Assembly (NCBI GenBank): GCA_944326315.1
Contig: CALVDP010000015.1
Span: 1 to 46,341 of the forward strand
DNA: 46,341 nt
Origin: an uncultured Bacteroidales bacterium
Lineage (GTDB): Bacteria > Bacteroidota > Bacteroidia > Bacteroidales > UBA932
Reading direction: 5' to 3'
Shown here: positions 35,465-43,721 of the stretch, piece after piece
How positions within the stretch are numbered: the stretch's first letter is position 1
Layout: every line of letters begins with the position of its first letter
Made by a program: the position numbers and the translations under genes
The notes under the pieces: model-generated
The model's database searches: none
Seen by the model: only the letters and a program-made list of their open reading frames with translations
What the model was told of the DNA's origin: nothing

Positions 35465-38400
35465 ATCCTGATCTTGTTTTGAAAAATTCCAGACTTGTAC
35501 TGATGATTCTCCCTATCTGACCTCTGTCTTCGAGTACTTCTATCGGGAAGCCAAGACAGACAGTCCTGTAGGATCCGAAATCTGAGCAGACACCTGCTGA
35601 TATGCGTGTATCTGCATATCTCATGAAAGTGCAGCCGTTCTCGCCGGAAGGCATGATTCCGTCAGGAGCCTCCACGCTGTACAGCCTCTCTCCGGGCCTG
35701 TTGTTGAATGAAAGCCTCTCTCCGGGTCTTCCGTGGCATTGCATCCCGTTGCGGCAAGGTACTGTCAAGACTTCTCCTGTCCGCCCTCCATAGCTTGTGG
35801 CGAACGAATATCCGAGTACGTTTTCCGCGAATTCTATCGATTTTTCCCTGAAAGTGCTGTCTGTCTCCAACGGATATACCTTGTCCCAGATGTCTGTCGC
35901 GATATGCGCCCCCGAGATGAGCAAATTTGTTCCCCGGCCTGTGCATTCCTTCAGTACGGACTGCATTTTCCCGTTGAAGATACGGTATCTGGCCGGCTTT
36001 CCTTTGCCGGATGGCACGGACACCTGCTTGCCGCATATCATGTCGATGCACCATTTGCCCAGAGCAAGTGTCGTGTCTGAACAGAATGCCGCGGTACTGG
36101 CCGAGCAGAAGGGGAATCCGGCATCGATTACGGCACGTCCGTGCACTGCAGTATAGTCGAATGTATTGCCTGCAATGACAGATCCTGCATGGTCGGTATA
36201 TGAGGCCCCGAATCCTGGATCAGCATTGCTTCTCCATTCTCTGTCTTTCATGTTCACGTACATCTCTCCGGTGAACGATGTCTCGCTGATGTACGGGACG
36301 CCGCTGTCGAGCCTGTTGTCGAATCCTCCGAATTTCTCGGAATCGAACCACGCCGGAGCCGATACCCTGTCGAAGTTGTTCACTATCAGGACGCAGCTGT
36401 CTGCAGCCGATTTTCTCCAGGGAGCGCTGCACTCAGGGACTCCTGCGCTCAGCGTTTCTGAAGGGAAGCTTTTCCCTCCGTCGTTGCATGCAGTGATCCG
36501 GAAACTGTATATATGGCCAGGTTCGAAGTCTACATAAGTCCGGAATGTGCTGTCTGCTGACATTGAAGCATTTATGATATGCCCCTCATCGAAGGCACCG
36601 TCGTCAATCCTTGTCTGGAGCATGAAGCATGTTGCATCGGCCGTCGGCTCAAGCCTGTCCCGTGTGGCCTTCCATTCGAGTCTTATCCTGCCGTCGTGGA
36701 ATGACGCCGAGAAAGAGTTGACCGGCAGCGGCTGTACCGCATAGCTGAAGCCGTACCTGTTGCTCAGATATTTCAGCATGCCCTTGTATATTGCCCTGGA
36801 TACCGTGAACTTGAATGCAGGGTCATGCCCGAGTCTCATGTCTGTGAAATTCTGGTGGGAAAGCAGTTCGCACAGCATCGAAGGGCAGGTGGGGGTGCGG
36901 GATTCCCTGTAGCCGCGGTCCCAGATGAACCTCCGCGTCCATTCAGGATCGGACACTTCGCGTATGTCATCTACTATCTGGCTCTGTACCATGTCCGCGA
37001 ATTCCCTGCTTGTGCGCCTGTCTTCTCCGGACGGGAGCTTCCTCCTGTATTCTGACTTGAGGGTATAGATCGCCAATGTACCTATCGTGGTGTCTCCCCG
37101 GGCCGTACCTGCATCGGAATGAAGTGCGAATGCCAGGTCGAAAGGTATGTTGCGGCCTTTTTCGTCCGGATTTACGGACGAGCCTCCGCTCATGCAGGCC
37201 ACCCAGTCACCGCGGCACATGAAATCATCCTTGTAGTCGTTCTCCATGTCGTTCTGACTGAAGAGAGTGGAATCCATTCCGGCCCATTGCAGCCAGTATC
37301 TTGCTCCTTCGGCGAACCTTGGCATTGAGGATATTTCCGGATATGAGAATTCGTCACCTTCAATGCTGCGGGCAATATTCCCGTATCCTCCTCCTATCTT
37401 GACGGCATCGGCCGTCACCACTCCCTTGCCACGGCTTCCCGATGTGTTGTCCAGGGTCACATGCCCGTCCTTTCCTTTCCCGAACTCGAATGTGCCGAGA
37501 TATATCCATGTGCCTCCGCCCATGCGCTGGTTCACGTAGAATTCCGTGGTTCCTCCCAGGTGTCTGACAGTATAGTGCGCTGCATCCGTGCTGTTCGGCA
37601 GGGTCTTGTATGACACATAGACGGCATATCTGCCCCTTTCCGGTATGTCAGGAGTCCATATAGCACCCGACGTATCCCCGGAGCCGGGCTTCGTGCAGCC
37701 TGACATACGGGCAGTGCCCATTGTGAAGGGATTGTCGGTTCCCGTGTACGTTTCATGTGCGTCCGCAAAACCGGTACCGGCATCTTCCCATTCCCCGTAT
37801 TCGGAATAATCGCCCCTGCCTCTCAGGAATGCCGGCGCGGCATCCTTATCCCAGCCGCACGCCGACCTGAAGTCCGGGTCATTGTCTACTATGATTTCAT
37901 GCTTCTGGAAGTCCCTTTCCCGTGGGAGCATCACATATGCCCCTGCATTCTCCAGCATTGGCACCAGGAAGGGGAGTACGTAGCTCTGCGTGTACAGGTC
38001 CTCGACTGTCTGGAAGAGACACGGCCTCTGCCATTCCCATCTGCCATGCGACTGTTCGTAATAGATGCCGTGACTCTGCCACAGTGCGATATGGCAGCCG
38101 TCAAGTCCCTTGTCGTATTCCGCATCCCCGGCCCTCTCGACAATTGTCCTGCCTGTTCCGGGCCTTTTTTTCACAAGATATCTTTCCGTCGACGGAAGAC
38201 CGCTGTTCCCGGGCTTGCCTGTCTCAAGGGCCTGGATTGTTTCCCCACGGCTGCTGATACGTCCTATCCTGTATCGCCGGTATTGTGCCGGCAGATGTCT
38301 TCCGAGTTCCCTCTCGAACCATCTGCTGTCTCCGTATGACCACGGCATGTCGCTCAGGGAGTTGCTGAAATAGAAGTCAAGACAGTCGCCACGTTTCATC

Positions 38401-38561
38401 ACGGCATTCAGCCTGAGTTCCCCCATGACACCGGTATGTTCATATACAAGTGTGTCAAGAGCCTTGCAGACAGGCTCGAAATCCTTCACAATCCTGCTTT
38501 GGCCCGAACATATCAGAGATGTCCCTGCAAGCAGCCCCGCCAGAAGTCCAAAAATTCTCAT
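35442..38561 (-). CDS. large secreted N-acetylmuramoyl-L-alanine amidase with golvesin-like insert and FN3 domain
   Basis: 1039 residues with a signal peptide (about 1-21). An Amidase_3-like zinc fold is split: H164 (LWQSHG) in the first part, H481 (ALHSDAG) and E565 (MLCELLSHQ) in the second. The expected early Glu ligand is not assigned. Between them, about 300-392, lies a golvesin/xanthan-lyase-type beta domain (RGRYAVYVSYKTLP; TADAVKIGGGYGN). About 615-710 is a fibronectin III-like domain. The last 320 residues are a further region I cannot name. It probably cuts peptidoglycan stem peptides or acts on a related envelope or dietary glycan. The start at 38561 overlaps the VanZ stop by 4 nt; a longer frame to 38612 lies inside VanZ. 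Confidence 0.8.
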   Translation of the reverse strand: MRIFGLLAGLLAGTSLICSGQSRIVKDFEPVCKALDTLVYEHTGVMGELRLNAVMKRGDCLDFYFSNSLSDMPWSYGDSRWFERELGRHLPAQYRRYRIGRISSRGETIQALETGKPGNSGLPSTERYLVKKRPGTGRTIVERAGDAEYDKGLDGCHIALWQSHGIYYEQSHGRWEWQRPCLFQTVEDLYTQSYVLPFLVPMLENAGAYVMLPRERDFQKHEIIVDNDPDFRSACGWDKDAAPAFLRGRGDYSEYGEWEDAGTGFADAHETYTGTDNPFTMGTARMSGCTKPGSGDTSGAIWTPDIPERGRYAVYVSYKTLPNSTDAAHYTVRHLGGTTEFYVNQRMGGGTWIYLGTFEFGKGKDGHVTLDNTSGSRGKGVVTADAVKIGGGYGNIARSIEGDEFSYPEISSMPRFAEGARYWLQWAGMDSTLFSQNDMENDYKDDFMCRGDWVACMSGGSSVNPDEKGRNIPFDLAFALHSDAGTARGDTTIGTLAIYTLKSEYRRKLPSGEDRRTSREFADMVQSQIVDDIREVSDPEWTRRFIWDRGYRESRTPTCPSMLCELLSHQNFTDMRLGHDPAFKFTVSRAIYKGMLKYLSNRYGFSYAVQPLPVNSFSASFHDGRIRLEWKATRDRLEPTADATCFMLQTRIDDGAFDEGHIINASMSADSTFRTYVDFEPGHIYSFRITACNDGGKSFPSETLSAGVPECSAPWRKSAADSCVLIVNNFDRVSAPAWFDSEKFGGFDNRLDSGVPYISETSFTGEMYVNMKDREWRSNADPGFGASYTDHAGSVIAGNTFDYTAVHGRAVIDAGFPFCSASTAAFCSDTTLALGKWCIDMICGKQVSVPSGKGKPARYRIFNGKMQSVLKECTGRGTNLLISGAHIATDIWDKVYPLETDSTFREKSIEFAENVLGYSFATSYGGRTGEVLTVPCRNGMQCHGRPGERLSFNNRPGERLYSVEAPDGIMPSGENGCTFMRYADTRISAGVCSDFGSYRTVCLGFPIEVLEDRGQIGRIISTSLEFFKTRSGYGQEQGK

Positions 38562-38974
38562 CTTCCGGAAACTCTCCTTTTCTTGACAAACGCTTCGAAG
38601 AACTGCAGACATGCAAATGCGGCCGTTATCCCGCAGATGTCCGCAAGCAGGTCTTTCCAGTCACAGCTCCTGTACCCCGTCATCCACTGTATCCCTTCCG
38701 TCAGCGCTCCGAACAAGATGCTTGCGGCAAATGCCACTACACTGAACCTGAGATACCTGTACGGCGTATCCCTGAGTCCCGGGAATGCAAGGTATGTCAT
38801 CAGCGGCATAGGGAAGAACAGCAGGAAGTGGACCACCTTGTCCTTAGGTATAATTCCCCACAGTTCCGTGCTCAAATCAATGCTGCCCCTGAAATTCCAA
38901 AAGCAGCAGAAGCATAATCCTGCAAGATATAAGAAAAACAGTGCTTTGGGTATGACGCGTGACCTACCTCGCAT
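38558..38974 (-). CDS. VanZ family membrane protein
   Basis: A 138-residue protein with about four transmembrane helices. The VanZ pattern is KDKVVHFLLFFPMPLM followed by GALTEGIQWMTGYRSCDWKD and LLADICGITAA. VanZ proteins were first linked to teicoplanin resistance; the chromosomal members have no established function. The start lies 11 nt inside the kinase gene and the stop overlaps the amidase start, so it is translationally coupled on both sides. Confidence 0.9.
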   Translation of the reverse strand: MRGRSRVIPKALFFLYLAGLCFCCFWNFRGSIDLSTELWGIIPKDKVVHFLLFFPMPLMTYLAFPGLRDTPYRYLRFSVVAFAASILFGALTEGIQWMTGYRSCDWKDLLADICGITAAFACLQFFEAFVKKRRVSGR

Positions 38975-40121
38975 ATTTGTCCACGATCTTCTTCATTTCT
39001 TCGTATTGGCTCTCGATGCTGCACAGCAGCTTGTACTGCGCATGCGTCCTTACCAGATTGTGCCCGGGATATGCTGTCTTGTAGTACGTGTCCCCGTCTA
39101 TATAGTCCATGAGGAATCTCAGGACCTGTTCGTAAGTGATGTACCTTGCCGAGAAAGCCAGGTTCTCTATCTCCGATTCCGTCAGATTGCCCTTCCTCTG
39201 GGACAAATACCCGCGGGTGTAGGCCTCGAACATTTCCATTGACATGCCTACATTGTCAAGATTCCTGTCATCTTCCGCACCGGTATTGGTATATGACCTG
39301 ATGGCGTCTCCGAAATCATTCAGGGATGTGCTGCTCATGCATGTGTCAAGGTCTATCACGCACAGCACATCGCCGTTGCCGTCGAAGAGTATGTTGCTTA
39401 TCTTGGTATCGTTGTGTGTGACCCTCGTAGGTATTGTCCCGTCTTCGACCTTCTTCCAGAAGTCAAGCATTTCCTCACGCCTGTCTTCTATCCATCCGAT
39501 CTCTTCCTTCAGGTCCTTGACCCTTCCTGCGGCATCTTTGGCGAGCGCTTCGTCCCACTGACGGAATCTCCACCGGATATTGTGGAATCCCTTGATGGTC
39601 TCGTTCAGCGGGGTAGTGAAGTCAGACAGCTGGGCCTGGAACTTCCCGATGCCTTCACCGCCTTTGTAGCAAAGCTCGGGCGTGTCAGCCTTCTCGTATG
39701 TCACCGACCCTTCGATGAACAGGCACATTGCCCAGTAGTTGCCGGAGGCATCCTTGTAGTACAGATGGCCCGCAGGGTCCTTCTTCTCTGCCTCTGTCAT
39801 GGTTTCCGGCTTCCTTACGGTCACCGTGAGCACTTCACGCAGCGGATTACCGCCTTCTGCCAGGATCTTCTTCCTGATATGTTCTGTGATGAGCTCTATG
39901 TTCTTCATCATTCCGGGCACATCAGGGAATATCAGGTGATTCTTCCTCTGCAATATGTATCTTGACTTGTCTGTCTTGACGATGAACGTGTCGTTTATGA
40001 AGCCTGGGCCGAGAGGCTTTATTTCAGTAATATTTCCGGCGGTCTCGAACTTTTGAGCTATGGCCGGCATTCCTTCAGGAAAATTATTCATGGTTATCCG
40101 GTGTTGTTTGGTGGTTGTCAT
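38964..40121 (-). CDS. APH-fold phosphotransferase, probable amino-sugar kinase (NahK/AmgK-like)
   Basis: 385 residues with the aminoglycoside-phosphotransferase fold. The catalytic loop is RVTHNDTKISNILFD (Asp 238, Asn 243) and the metal-binding CVIDLDT has Asp 257. The N-terminal lobe shows GPGFINDTFIV. The size and the NDT catalytic loop are closer to N-acetylhexosamine 1-kinases than to antibiotic kinases, and AmgK-type MurNAc/GlcNAc kinases share the fold. The setting with an amidase supports amino-sugar salvage. No MurU-like nucleotidyltransferase is nearby. ATG 40121 overlaps the previous stop (ATGA); ATG 40091 is an alternative. Confidence 0.82.
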   Translation of the reverse strand: MTTTKQHRITMNNFPEGMPAIAQKFETAGNITEIKPLGPGFINDTFIVKTDKSRYILQRKNHLIFPDVPGMMKNIELITEHIRKKILAEGGNPLREVLTVTVRKPETMTEAEKKDPAGHLYYKDASGNYWAMCLFIEGSVTYEKADTPELCYKGGEGIGKFQAQLSDFTTPLNETIKGFHNIRWRFRQWDEALAKDAAGRVKDLKEEIGWIEDRREEMLDFWKKVEDGTIPTRVTHNDTKISNILFDGNGDVLCVIDLDTCMSSTSLNDFGDAIRSYTNTGAEDDRNLDNVGMSMEMFEAYTRGYLSQRKGNLTESEIENLAFSARYITYEQVLRFLMDYIDGDTYYKTAYPGHNLVRTHAQYKLLCSIESQYEEMKKIVDKYAR

Positions 40122-40762
40122 AGATACAGTTCCCCGAAAAATTCAGGACGGTGGAAATCCGGATGCGGTACTGCCACCGGATTCCAGCTCAGGAAATGGG
40201 GATGGGCGGATTTGTCCGCGCATTTGTAGAAATTGGCACGCAGGGAAGCCGGAAGATTGTCCGGGTCAGCCCCTATAAGGCTGAACGGTATGCAGATAGC
40301 TGTCTGCCAGCTGCAAAGCGTGTCACTTATGTCATATTCTTTCCTTTCAAGCGATGTGTGTCTGATGACCTGGGCGATCTTGTCCTGCGGGAAACGCTCG
40401 AAGTCCTCCCTGCTCCTCCTCCGTGCGGCAAGCAGGGTGCCGATGCAGTTCATCTCGAAATTACAGTAGGTGCCGCCTGCCGGGTCGCCTACGAAAAACT
40501 CGCAGCAGCTGTCCTCCCACACCGGACCGTTGTCTTCCATTGCCTTGGCCCTCAGGTCCAGCCCTGTGACACGGTACAATATTGCCAGATGGGTCCTGCT
40601 CCGTGCTATTGAGAATGATGCGTCCGGCTTGTATGGGAATTCTTCCGGCCAGCATACTGTCCCGATGTCGGAACGTGCCGCCCCCGTTTCCATTTTCACA
40701 GCCAGGTTCCTGAAATCAAGGGTCTCGATCTCGGGAATGAATGGTATTTCCAGTGTCTTCAT
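40118..40762 (-). CDS. carbohydrate-binding family 9 (CBM9)-like protein
   Basis: A 214-residue protein resembling the Bacteroidetes CBM9-like/DOMON group: EDSCCEFFVGDPAGGTYCNF, an AICIPFSLIG strand and the terminal SWNPVAVPHPDFHRPEFFGE. There is no signal peptide, so it is predicted to be cytoplasmic, unlike most CBM9 modules. The ligand is unknown. First gene of the five-gene overlapping operon. The start is ATG 40762, 32 nt after the likely transcription start; the upstream 53 codons of the frame are the promoter repeats. Confidence 0.85.
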   Translation of the reverse strand: MKTLEIPFIPEIETLDFRNLAVKMETGAARSDIGTVCWPEEFPYKPDASFSIARSRTHLAILYRVTGLDLRAKAMEDNGPVWEDSCCEFFVGDPAGGTYCNFEMNCIGTLLAARRRSREDFERFPQDKIAQVIRHTSLERKEYDISDTLCSWQTAICIPFSLIGADPDNLPASLRANFYKCADKSAHPHFLSWNPVAVPHPDFHRPEFFGELYL

Positions 40763-40800
40763 CTCATTTAATTCAATAATGACAAAATAAATGGCGAAGC

Positions 40801-40831
40801 CAAATATACGCAGAAGCCGAGAGCAATACAA
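40801..40831 (-). promoter_or_regulatory. proximal promoter of the CBM9-kinase-VanZ-amidase operon
   Basis: Minus strand: TTG (40829-40831), a 20-nt spacer, TATATTTG (40801-40808). Predicted transcription starts about 30 nt before ATG 40762. Confidence 0.75.
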
Positions 40832-40875
40832 GTTTACTTGTAATTGCCGAGGCGCCACTGTATAAATGACGAAGT

Positions 40876-40906
40876 CAAATATACGCAAAAGCCGAGAGTA
40901 ATGCAA
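40876..40906 (-). promoter_or_regulatory. distal promoter of the same operon
   Basis: Minus strand: TTG (40904-40906), a 20-nt spacer, TATATTTG (40876-40883). Same geometry as the proximal copy, 75 nt further upstream. Confidence 0.7.
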
Positions 40907-40942
40907 GCTTGCGAGGCGCAATCGTATATTTGCCTGTACCCT

Positions 40943-42778
40943 TTACAGGGCCTGCATGTCATTGAGCTTCTTGTAATATCCGTTCATCCTGATAAGCTCC
41001 TCGTGCGTCCCCCTCTCCACAATCTCGCCTTCATGCATCACGCAGATCTCGTCGGCATTCTTGATGGTGGACAGCCTGTGCGCTATCGCTATTGTGGTCC
41101 TTGTGGTGGTCAGCCTGTCCAGAGCCTCCTGGACAAGCCTTTCTGATTCCGTGTCAAGCGCCGACGTGGCTTCGTCAAGGATGAGGATAGGCGGATTCTT
41201 CAATATGGCCCTTGCGATGCTGATCCTCTGCCTCTGTCCTCCGGAAAGCTTGCTGCCCCTGTCGCCTATGTTCGTTTCATATCCCTCTTCCTTCTCCATT
41301 ATGAAGTCATGGGCATTGGCGATCTTCGCTGCCATGATGACCTGCTCCCTTGTGGCCCCTTCCACACCGAAGGCGATATTGTTGAATATGGTGTCATTGA
41401 AGAGTATTGCTTCCTGGTTGACATTGCCGATCAGTCCGCGCAGGCTCTTTATCTTCAGGTCCCTGATGTCTGTCCCGTCTATCAGCACCTGCCCGGAAGT
41501 CACGTCATGATACCTCGGCACCAGGTCCACAAGCGTGGATTTTCCTGATCCGGACTGGCCCACGAGCGCCACAGTCTTTCCCTTGGGAATTGTTATGTTT
41601 ATGTTTTTCAGTACATTCTTCCCGTTCTCGTATGCGAAGAATACGGACTTGAATTCGATCTTGTCTTCAAATGACTGAATATCTGCTGCATCCGGCTTCT
41701 CCTTGATATTGTTCTCCGCCTTCAGGATCTTGTCTACCCTTTCCATTGACGCCAGTCCTTTCGGGATGTTGTATCCTGCCTTGGCGAATTCCTTGAGCGG
41801 GTTGAGGACGCTGTACAGTATGACCATGTAGAAGATGAAGGTCGGGGCGTCTATCGGGGAGGCTTCGCTGAGTATCAGCGTACCTCCGAACCAGAGTACC
41901 ACCATAATCATGACTGTTCCGAGGAATTCGCTGACAGGGTGGGCCAGAGCCTGCCTTGTGGCAACTTTCATGCTCGCCTTCCTGAGGTCGTTGCTCACTT
42001 TTGTGAACCTGTCCATCATCTTGTCTTCCGCGATGAAGGCCTTGATGATCCTGAGACCGCCCAGCGTCTCCTCCAGCTGTGACATCGTGTCGCTCCACTT
42101 TCCCTGGGCCTCAAGGGATTCCTTCTTGAGCTTTTTGGCGATTGCACTCATTCCCCATGCCATGAGGGGCACCACCGCAAGTGTGAAGAGGGTGAGCTGC
42201 CAGCTGGTGAATATCAGCGTGCCGAAATAGAATATTATAAGTATTGGATTCTTGATGAGCATGTCGAGAGAGCTTGTTATGGAATACTCCACCTCGCCCA
42301 CGTCCCCGCTCATCCTTGCTATTATGTCCCCTTTGCGCTCCTGCGAGAAGAAGCCAAGAGGAAGATGCATCATCTTGTCATATACCATCACGCGGATGTC
42401 CCTGACAATGCCTGTCCTGAGCGGAATCATGATGGCGGACGAACCGAAATAGCAGGTCGTCTTCAATGCGGTCATCGTACCGAGGAAGAGGCCGAGAATG
42501 ATCAGCGTCACCGAACCGCCGAACTGTGCTATCATCTGTGTCACATAATAGTATGCGTTGTTGACGGCAAGATCCTTTATCCCTATGTCTGGCGTATCCC
42601 ACGGGATGAATTCATAGACCGTGTTGTCCATCTTGAACAGAATCTGCAGTATCGGGATGATAAGTGTGAACGAGAATATGTTGAATACGGCTGACAGGAT
42701 GTTCAGCAGGACCGCCCCGCAGAGATATTTTTTATAAGGCGCCACGAAGCGCTTCATTACTTGCCAGAATTCTTTCAT
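40943..42778 (-). CDS. ABC exporter, MsbA-like (fused membrane and ATPase domains)
   Basis: 611 residues. Residues about 1-330 form six transmembrane helices and about 355-611 the nucleotide-binding domain: Walker A GQSGSGKST, signature LSGGQRQRISIARA, Walker B ILILDEATSALDTESERLVQ with the D-loop, and the switch AHRLSTI. It functions as a homodimer. Lipid A or phospholipid flipping is likely for this group in Gram-negatives, but a drug or peptide exporter is possible. Start at ATG 42778; the frame can extend to a TTG at 42793, which falls at the predicted transcription start. Confidence 0.9.
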   Translation of the reverse strand: MKEFWQVMKRFVAPYKKYLCGAVLLNILSAVFNIFSFTLIIPILQILFKMDNTVYEFIPWDTPDIGIKDLAVNNAYYYVTQMIAQFGGSVTLIILGLFLGTMTALKTTCYFGSSAIMIPLRTGIVRDIRVMVYDKMMHLPLGFFSQERKGDIIARMSGDVGEVEYSITSSLDMLIKNPILIIFYFGTLIFTSWQLTLFTLAVVPLMAWGMSAIAKKLKKESLEAQGKWSDTMSQLEETLGGLRIIKAFIAEDKMMDRFTKVSNDLRKASMKVATRQALAHPVSEFLGTVMIMVVLWFGGTLILSEASPIDAPTFIFYMVILYSVLNPLKEFAKAGYNIPKGLASMERVDKILKAENNIKEKPDAADIQSFEDKIEFKSVFFAYENGKNVLKNINITIPKGKTVALVGQSGSGKSTLVDLVPRYHDVTSGQVLIDGTDIRDLKIKSLRGLIGNVNQEAILFNDTIFNNIAFGVEGATREQVIMAAKIANAHDFIMEKEEGYETNIGDRGSKLSGGQRQRISIARAILKNPPILILDEATSALDTESERLVQEALDRLTTTRTTIAIAHRLSTIKNADEICVMHEGEIVERGTHEELIRMNGYYKKLNDMQAL

Positions 42779-42798
42779 TTTCGAAAATTTCAAAAAGG

Positions 42799-42806
42799 CA
42801 AATATA
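42799..42806 (-). promoter_or_regulatory. -7 promoter box of the ABC exporter gene
   Basis: TATATTTG on the minus strand ends 20 nt before the ATG at 42778. It is back to back with the rightward box at 42830-42837. Confidence 0.7.
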
Positions 42807-42829
42807 ATAACTTAATCGGAATAATTTTC

Positions 42830-42837
42830 TATTTTTG
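42830..42837 (+). promoter_or_regulatory. -7 promoter box of the outer-membrane barrel gene
   Basis: TATTTTTG fits TAnnTTTG. It would give a 5' untranslated leader of about 150 nt that includes a hairpin (42917-42926 with 42930-42939, one mismatch, AAA loop). Confidence 0.55.
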
Positions 42838-42994
42838 TCATCCGAAAACCAGCATTACGGAACAGACTGTGACGGACAACCGCATACGGACCGTTACAAA
42901 GCATGTCGATATCGGCTCCGGAGAAAAAATTTCCCCGGAATAAGGCAACGGAATGTGATTTTTTAGTATATTCACGGCATAAAACGAGAATATC

Positions 42995-43705
42995 ATGAAG
43001 AAAATTCTAAAAGTCATGGCGGTGGCCGCATGTATCATACTGCCGGCGTCACTGTCTGCCAAGAGCGGTATCGAGATAGGATATGTGAACTCCACTTACA
43101 GGGCCAAGGCGGCTTCCGGTGACGCCACCAAGTCGGATCCGATGAGCGGCTTCTATGTAGGCTTCCTGCAGGACCAGAGGATTGTCGCAGGTCTCTCCAT
43201 CCAGCCGGGCCTCACATATACCTACCTGAACAGCAACGGGAAAGCTGAGGTTCCTGGATTCAATGTCTCAATGAGCAGCACAGAGCATCTTCTCAACATC
43301 CCGATCCACCTGAAATACACTTTCGATATCGTGCCGGTCTTCAATGTCTATGTCTTCGCCGGACCGACACTGTCCATGGGGCTTGCAGCCAATGAGAAAT
43401 TCACCGCGACAGGAGACCTCCTCGGCAGCACCGTCACTGGAAGCGTGACTTACAACATGTATTCGGGCGGCATCAAGTCGGATTCCGAGGATTTCACCAA
43501 GCTTGTGAACCAGTACATGCCAGAAGGGGCGATGACCCGCTTCGATGTGCTTATGGGCGGCGGTATCGGTATTGATGTCCTGAAGTTCATCTCGGTCAGG
43601 GGCGGCTTCGACTACGGCCTTCTGAACAGGTATAAGGGAGAGATTGCCGACAACGCCACATTGAACAGGATGCAGTTCTTTGTCTCTGTGGGCGTCAAGT
43701 TCTGA
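42995..43705 (+). CDS. outer-membrane beta-barrel protein (PorT/OMP_b-brl type)
   Basis: 236 residues: a signal peptide (about 1-22, ending SLSAK) followed by alternating strands (IVAGLSIQPGLTYTYLNSN; FNVYVFAGPTLSMGLA; MGGGIGIDVLKFISVRGGFD) and a C-terminal F (FFVSVGVKF) as in Omp85-inserted barrels. It matches the small porin-like barrels common in Bacteroidetes. The cargo or role is unknown. Convergent with recQ, whose stop is 16 nt away. Confidence 0.85.
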   Translation: MKKILKVMAVAACIILPASLSAKSGIEIGYVNSTYRAKAASGDATKSDPMSGFYVGFLQDQRIVAGLSIQPGLTYTYLNSNGKAEVPGFNVSMSSTEHLLNIPIHLKYTFDIVPVFNVYVFAGPTLSMGLAANEKFTATGDLLGSTVTGSVTYNMYSGGIKSDSEDFTKLVNQYMPEGAMTRFDVLMGGGIGIDVLKFISVRGGFDYGLLNRYKGEIADNATLNRMQFFVSVGVKF

Positions 43706-43721
43706 CGGCTTCCGCAGGTGC

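Larger units (their letters stand above)
40788..40910 (-). repeat. two copies of a promoter-bearing module, period 75 nt
   Basis: About 48 nt at 40788-40835 recur with a few substitutions at 40863-40910. Each copy, read on the minus strand, contains TATATTTG and a TTG 20 nt upstream of it, the latter within a small palindrome (ACAAGTTTACTTGT at 40828-40841; GCAAGCTTGC at 40903-40912). Confidence 0.85.

Noticed and set aside
40763-40921. N-terminal extension of the CBM9-like protein to 40921
   Set aside because: The extension is the translated promoter repeats (the repeated SRLLRIF and IY pattern), and two promoters lie within it.
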